Below, piece after piece: positions 61,343 through 64,000 of a stretch of 64,000 nucleotides of DNA. The notes under the pieces are model-generated. The model saw nothing but the letters and a program-made list of their open reading frames with translations, was not told the origin of the DNA and searched no databases. Position numbers and translations under genes: made by a program. Where the stretch lies: assembly GCF_002846365.1 (NCBI RefSeq), contig NZ_PJMW01000002.1:5208001-5272000 (forward strand). Reading direction: 5' to 3'. Within the stretch, counting starts at the first letter, position 1. Each line of letters opens with the position of its first letter. The DNA is from Nocardia fluminea (GTDB taxonomy: Bacteria > Actinomycetota > Actinomycetes > Mycobacteriales > Mycobacteriaceae).

Positions 61343-61732
61343 TGTTCATCACTCTCCCCCGCGGGGCCGAGCTCAGTGACGATCGGCCGCCCAGCACCAT
61401 CGAAAACGGTAGCGTCCGGGCCGGTCGCTCGTGACGACCGTGAGTTGTGCTCTGCCACAGATTCTCCGAGGCGCGCCGCGACACGCCCCATCGCGACGGT
61501 GGCCAGGGATTCCAGTTCGGCGGCCAGCGCCCGCTCGGCGGCGCCCTCCGGTTCCGGATAGCCGACGACAATGCCGACCGTGGTGGCAGCCTGGGTCTCG
61601 GCGGCGCCACCGGCGTGAGTGAAGGCGGAGACACCCGATCACCCACACGGGCAGGAGTTCTGCGTCGTCGACGAAGGCGAAGGTGATCGGCAGGGGAGCC
61701 GGGCACACGCAGCGCTGTACGTACTCGCCCAT
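61339..61732 (-). pseudogene. Frameshifted small gene coupled to the FtsX permease
   Basis: From an ATG at 61732 the frame reads MGEYVQRCVCPAPLPITFAF and then VDDAELLPVWVIG. At about 61630 the sensible reading jumps to another frame: VSAFTHAGGAAETQAATTVG, later LAAELESLATVAMGRVAARL, ending GESDEQ with a TGA that overlaps the permease GTG. Together the pieces would make about 130 residues. One extra G in the CGGG near 61630 would explain the break. The family is not recognised. Confidence 0.5.
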
Positions 61733-61735
61733 CGG

Positions 61736-61873
61736 TCAGTCCAGACTCGCCAGGATGAAATCTTTTGTCCACCAGCACGCGGCCACGACCTGACCCCGGT
61801 TCCAGTATCCCGGTGCGTGGTTCCCGTAAACTCCGTCGCGTACGTGCAGGTCAACGGCCGACGATGGGGTCAT
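61736..61873 (-). CDS. Possible short open frame upstream of the frameshifted gene
   Basis: About 45 codons (DLHVRDGVYGNHAPGYW, then ACWWTKDFILASLD), ending four bases before the ATG of the frameshifted gene. It begins inside the start region of the divergent methyltransferase gene, so its own start is doubtful. It may be the remnant of a larger gene or a leader. Confidence 0.3.
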   Translation of the reverse strand: MTPSSAVDLHVRDGVYGNHAPGYWNRGQVVAACWWTKDFILASLD

Positions 61874-61874
61874 C

Positions 61875-62975
61875 ATGACGTCCACAGCACTGAAGAAGCC
61901 ACCGCCCACACCGGTTCTGCGAGCCGTCGAACGAGTGCGCGACGCGCTCTCGGCGCTGCATCGCCGACTGGTTCCCGGCCATATCGCGGTACTGGAACTA
62001 CAGATCGCCGGATTCCTCTCACAGGCCATCAGCGCCGCGGCCGAGCTGGGTATCGCCGACGAACTGGCCCGTGGGCGGCGTGGGGCCGCCGAGTTGGCCG
62101 CGGCGGTGGGCGCCGACGAGGACGGCGTGCGCAGGCTGATGCGCCTACTGGTGAGTTTCGGGGTGTTCGCCCAGCACCGCGACGGTTCCTACGGGCTCAC
62201 CAGGATGGGTGACTCGCTGCGCTCCGACAGTGCGGTGACGCTGCGCGATACGTCCTTGTTCTTCGGTTCGCCGTATCACCGGAACCACTGGACCCACCTG
62301 ACCGACGCGGTACGCACCGGCGAAGCCGTCGGCCCCGCCCTCGACGGCGCGAGCTTCTTCGAGTACGCCGCGACGCACCGCGAGATCGGCGACCTGTTCG
62401 ACCGCGCGATGACCAGCATCAGCACGCTGTCCATCGAACCGCTGCTGGCGGCTTACGATTTCGGCCAGTTCGATACCTTGGTGGATGTCGGTGGTGGGCG
62501 CGGCAGCCTGCTGGTGGAGATCCTCGGCCGCTACCCGGACGCCGAGGGTATCGTGTTCGACCTGGCGGACGTGGTTGCGAACCTGGACAGTGAACTCGCG
62601 GCGCAGGGGTTGGCGGGGCGCTGCGCGACACGGGAGGGCTCGTTCTTCGATGAGGTCCCGTCCGGTGGTGACGCCTATTTGCTCAAACACATTCTGCACG
62701 ACTGGTCCGACGCCAAGGCCGTGCAGATCCTGCGCACGATCCATGCCGCGATGGACCCGTCTGCCCGGCTGCTGGTGATCGAACTGGTGCTGCCCGATCA
62801 TCAGCGTCCGCACGCGGGCAAGTTCATCGACCTGGAGATGCTGGTCAACACCGATGGCGGCCACGAACGCACCGAGGCACAGTTCCGCGAGCTGCTCGCG
62901 CGCGGCGGTTTCACGCTGCTGCGGACGGTGCCTACGGCCGCGCCGGACTGTGTGCTGGATGCCCGCCCGCGCTGA
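61875..62975 (+). CDS. O-methyltransferase with dimerisation domain (family 2)
   Basis: A 366-residue SAM-dependent O-methyltransferase of the kind that decorates natural products. Residues about 35-120 form the helical dimerisation domain (ISAAAELGIADELARG). The catalytic domain has TLVDVGGGRGSLLVEIL (SAM motif I), GIVFDLADV, and LLKHILHDWSDAKAVQIL with the conserved catalytic His-Asp region. The substrate is unknown; aromatic or polyketide hydroxyls are typical. It is divergent from the ABC/FtsX operon. Confidence 0.88.
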   Translation: MTSTALKKPPPTPVLRAVERVRDALSALHRRLVPGHIAVLELQIAGFLSQAISAAAELGIADELARGRRGAAELAAAVGADEDGVRRLMRLLVSFGVFAQHRDGSYGLTRMGDSLRSDSAVTLRDTSLFFGSPYHRNHWTHLTDAVRTGEAVGPALDGASFFEYAATHREIGDLFDRAMTSISTLSIEPLLAAYDFGQFDTLVDVGGGRGSLLVEILGRYPDAEGIVFDLADVVANLDSELAAQGLAGRCATREGSFFDEVPSGGDAYLLKHILHDWSDAKAVQILRTIHAAMDPSARLLVIELVLPDHQRPHAGKFIDLEMLVNTDGGHERTEAQFRELLARGGFTLLRTVPTAAPDCVLDARPR

Positions 62976-63486
62976 TCGCGGCCGCCGCGCCTTCGGGCTC
63001 GATCTCTGGCATACCGGCTTCCCCATTCCTGTTGTGCGCCAATGACCGTGGAGCGAGTGGGCACCTCGCTCCCGTTCCATGTCATATCCCGGCGTGACGG
63101 AAGTCGGTCGATCACGGACCAACAGGCGCGAAGTCGCTGCGGCGGGCCTGGAGGACCTGGACGTTCCAACCAGCCGCGATACTGCTGTCGTGCCGTCCGA
63201 GCGCGAGGTGATCGCCCCGATGGGGACACGCCGATCTGTCTGCGGCGCAGTGAGTTCCGTCCCGACGTGGGCGATGTCCTGGTCGGCCAGACCGCATGGC
63301 ACACCCAATTGTGGATGGCGGAGCGATTCCATTCTGCTTCGACGACATCGATGTGCGGATCGAGGTGGGCGACCGCCCGCAGCGAGGGTCTGCTTCCCTG
63401 AAGGCGTCGTGCGGGTTCCGGATTTGCCTTGCACATCGAAAACGTCTATGCCGCTGACATATTCGCCGAGGAGATCTCCTGGTCGC
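62976..63486. other. 510-base stretch without a supported gene
   Basis: Several overlapping frames exist, none with a known domain. A plus-strand segment reading HPIVDGGAIPFCFDDIDVRI near 63300-63365 looks protein-like and may be a gene remnant, but it has no clear start or continuation. Confidence 0.35.
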
Positions 63487-64000
63487 TCACCAGAACCGTG
63501 GCGTCAGCCCCCAGTCGGCGAATTCGGCGGCCAGGAGCTCGCGCAGCGCCGCGCGGGTGGGGAAGCGGTCGGGGTCGCCGCCGGTGATTACGAGTGTCAC
63601 GGTGTCGTCGTCGCAGGAGAAGGCGAGATTGATGCCGACCTCGACCTGGCGGAACAGCTCGACGGGGCCGGGATTGACCACTGGGCGCATGATGACGTCG
63701 CGTGCGTGGTGTGTGCCGAGGGTCGCGATGTTCTGGGCGGTGCGACCCATGTTGGTGCACAGGCATTCCGGGGCTTTGGCGGTGCGGGCGAACTTGTGCA
63801 GCACCACCTTCGGCAGCAGCATCTGCACCGGTTGCAGGTGCTGGATGGGTGGGATGGTCGCCGGGTCGCGGTAGGCGCGGCCGGCTGCTTTGAGGGCGGC
63901 GCGGACGGCGGGCAGATCGGCGCGTTCGCCGGCGTGGTAGCTGACGCTGATCGGTAGTCCGGTGGTGGCGTTGGCGCGTGGGTCGTCGGTCTCGCGCATC
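63487..64000 (-). CDS. C-terminal part of an acyltransferase-like protein (partial)
   Basis: The frame stays open to the right edge of the window, so only about 170 C-terminal residues are seen. ECLCTNMGRTAQNIATLG, then VVNPGPVELFRQVEVGINLA and FSCDDDTVTLVITGGDPDRF, resemble the last third of CoA-dependent acyltransferase-fold proteins (condensation, PapA or WS/DGAT type), where a conserved N-x-G loop and a late beta sheet occur. The catalytic HHxxxDG region would lie outside the window, so the assignment is tentative. Confidence 0.4.
   Translation of the reverse strand, partial: MRETDDPRANATTGLPISVSYHAGERADLPAVRAALKAAGRAYRDPATIPPIQHLQPVQMLLPKVVLHKFARTAKAPECLCTNMGRTAQNIATLGTHHARDVIMRPVVNPGPVELFRQVEVGINLAFSCDDDTVTLVITGGDPDRFPTRAALRELLAAEFADWGLTPRFW

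Noticed and set aside
62145..63434. Minus-strand open frame of about 430 codons opposite the O-methyltransferase
   Set aside because: It overlaps the methyltransferase SAM motif on the other strand and shows no domain of its own.
1..64000. tRNA, rRNA, CRISPR arrays or prophage
   Set aside because: No cloverleaf-like sequence, rRNA segment, regularly spaced repeat array or phage structural gene was seen on reading; short RNAs could still be missed without a covariance search.

Overview
The window reads as a chromosomal stretch of a high-GC, mycolic-acid-type actinobacterium, most like Nocardia. This rests on the codon and GC pattern, a secreted PGRP amidase with LGFP-type repeats, a desaturase with its own redox partner, an F420-type (LLM) oxidoreductase, and an unusually high number of TetR, PucR, HxlR, MarR and AraC regulators beside small metabolic genes. 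No rRNA, tRNA, CRISPR array or replication origin was seen. The species cannot be named from this window.

Layout. 0.6-9.9 kb: cell-wall amidase, a DUF2945 protein, a fatty-acid desaturase fused to its ferredoxin reductase, a PucR regulator, an HxlR regulator divergent from a DHA2 MFS exporter, a DUF3703 protein and an AraC regulator. 10.3-16.7 kb: a class III lanthipeptide cluster, all on the plus strand: LanKC synthetase, a 35-residue precursor, a hairpin, an MFS exporter, an unknown protein and a two-component system. 16.8-25.7 kb: TetR/P450, a fused remnant of a ferredoxin reductase and an alcohol dehydrogenase, a CPBP protease, an LLM oxidoreductase, HxlR/SnoaL, a VOC protein, a ferritin-like protein and a secreted lipase. 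25.7-39.4 kb: two PucR regulators end to end, a PhoD phosphatase, TetR/membrane pair, IPT protein, secreted proteins, a methyltransferase coupled to a serine-hydrolase-like lipoprotein without catalytic residues, and TetR divergent from an ABC exporter. 39.4-50.1 kb: ABC-F ATPase with a possible regulatory leader, SnoaL/MarR with paired operators, an MFS transporter, and a tightly packed acyl-CoA ligase/dehydrogenase/DUF202/esterase operon with a TetR regulator. 50.1-64 kb: a single-module NRPS, SnoaL/HxlR, an EF-hand protein, a ricin-lectin gene cut by an intact IS3-family element, an ABC/FtsX operon behind a frameshifted gene, an O-methyltransferase, and the C-terminal end of an acyltransferase-like protein.

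The lanthipeptide cluster is the main candidate for a new system. The precursor has the class III leader motif ILKLQ and exactly one Ser-x-x-Ser-x-x-x-Cys motif, so it should give one labionin or lanthionine ring. The synthetase has lyase, kinase and cyclase-like parts, and the cyclase part lacks zinc ligands. The exporter is MFS-type rather than the ABC pair known from SapB-type clusters, and a NarL-type histidine kinase and response regulator close the operon.

Regulation is unusually readable here: several regulators have clear inverted repeats beside their own or a divergent promoter (TetR at 37.6 kb, MarR at 41.9 kb, TetR at 31.2 kb, HxlR at 7.1 and 55.0 kb). Genome decay is visible as the P450-side remnant, the IS-split lectin, a short transposase-like remnant and the frameshift upstream of FtsX.
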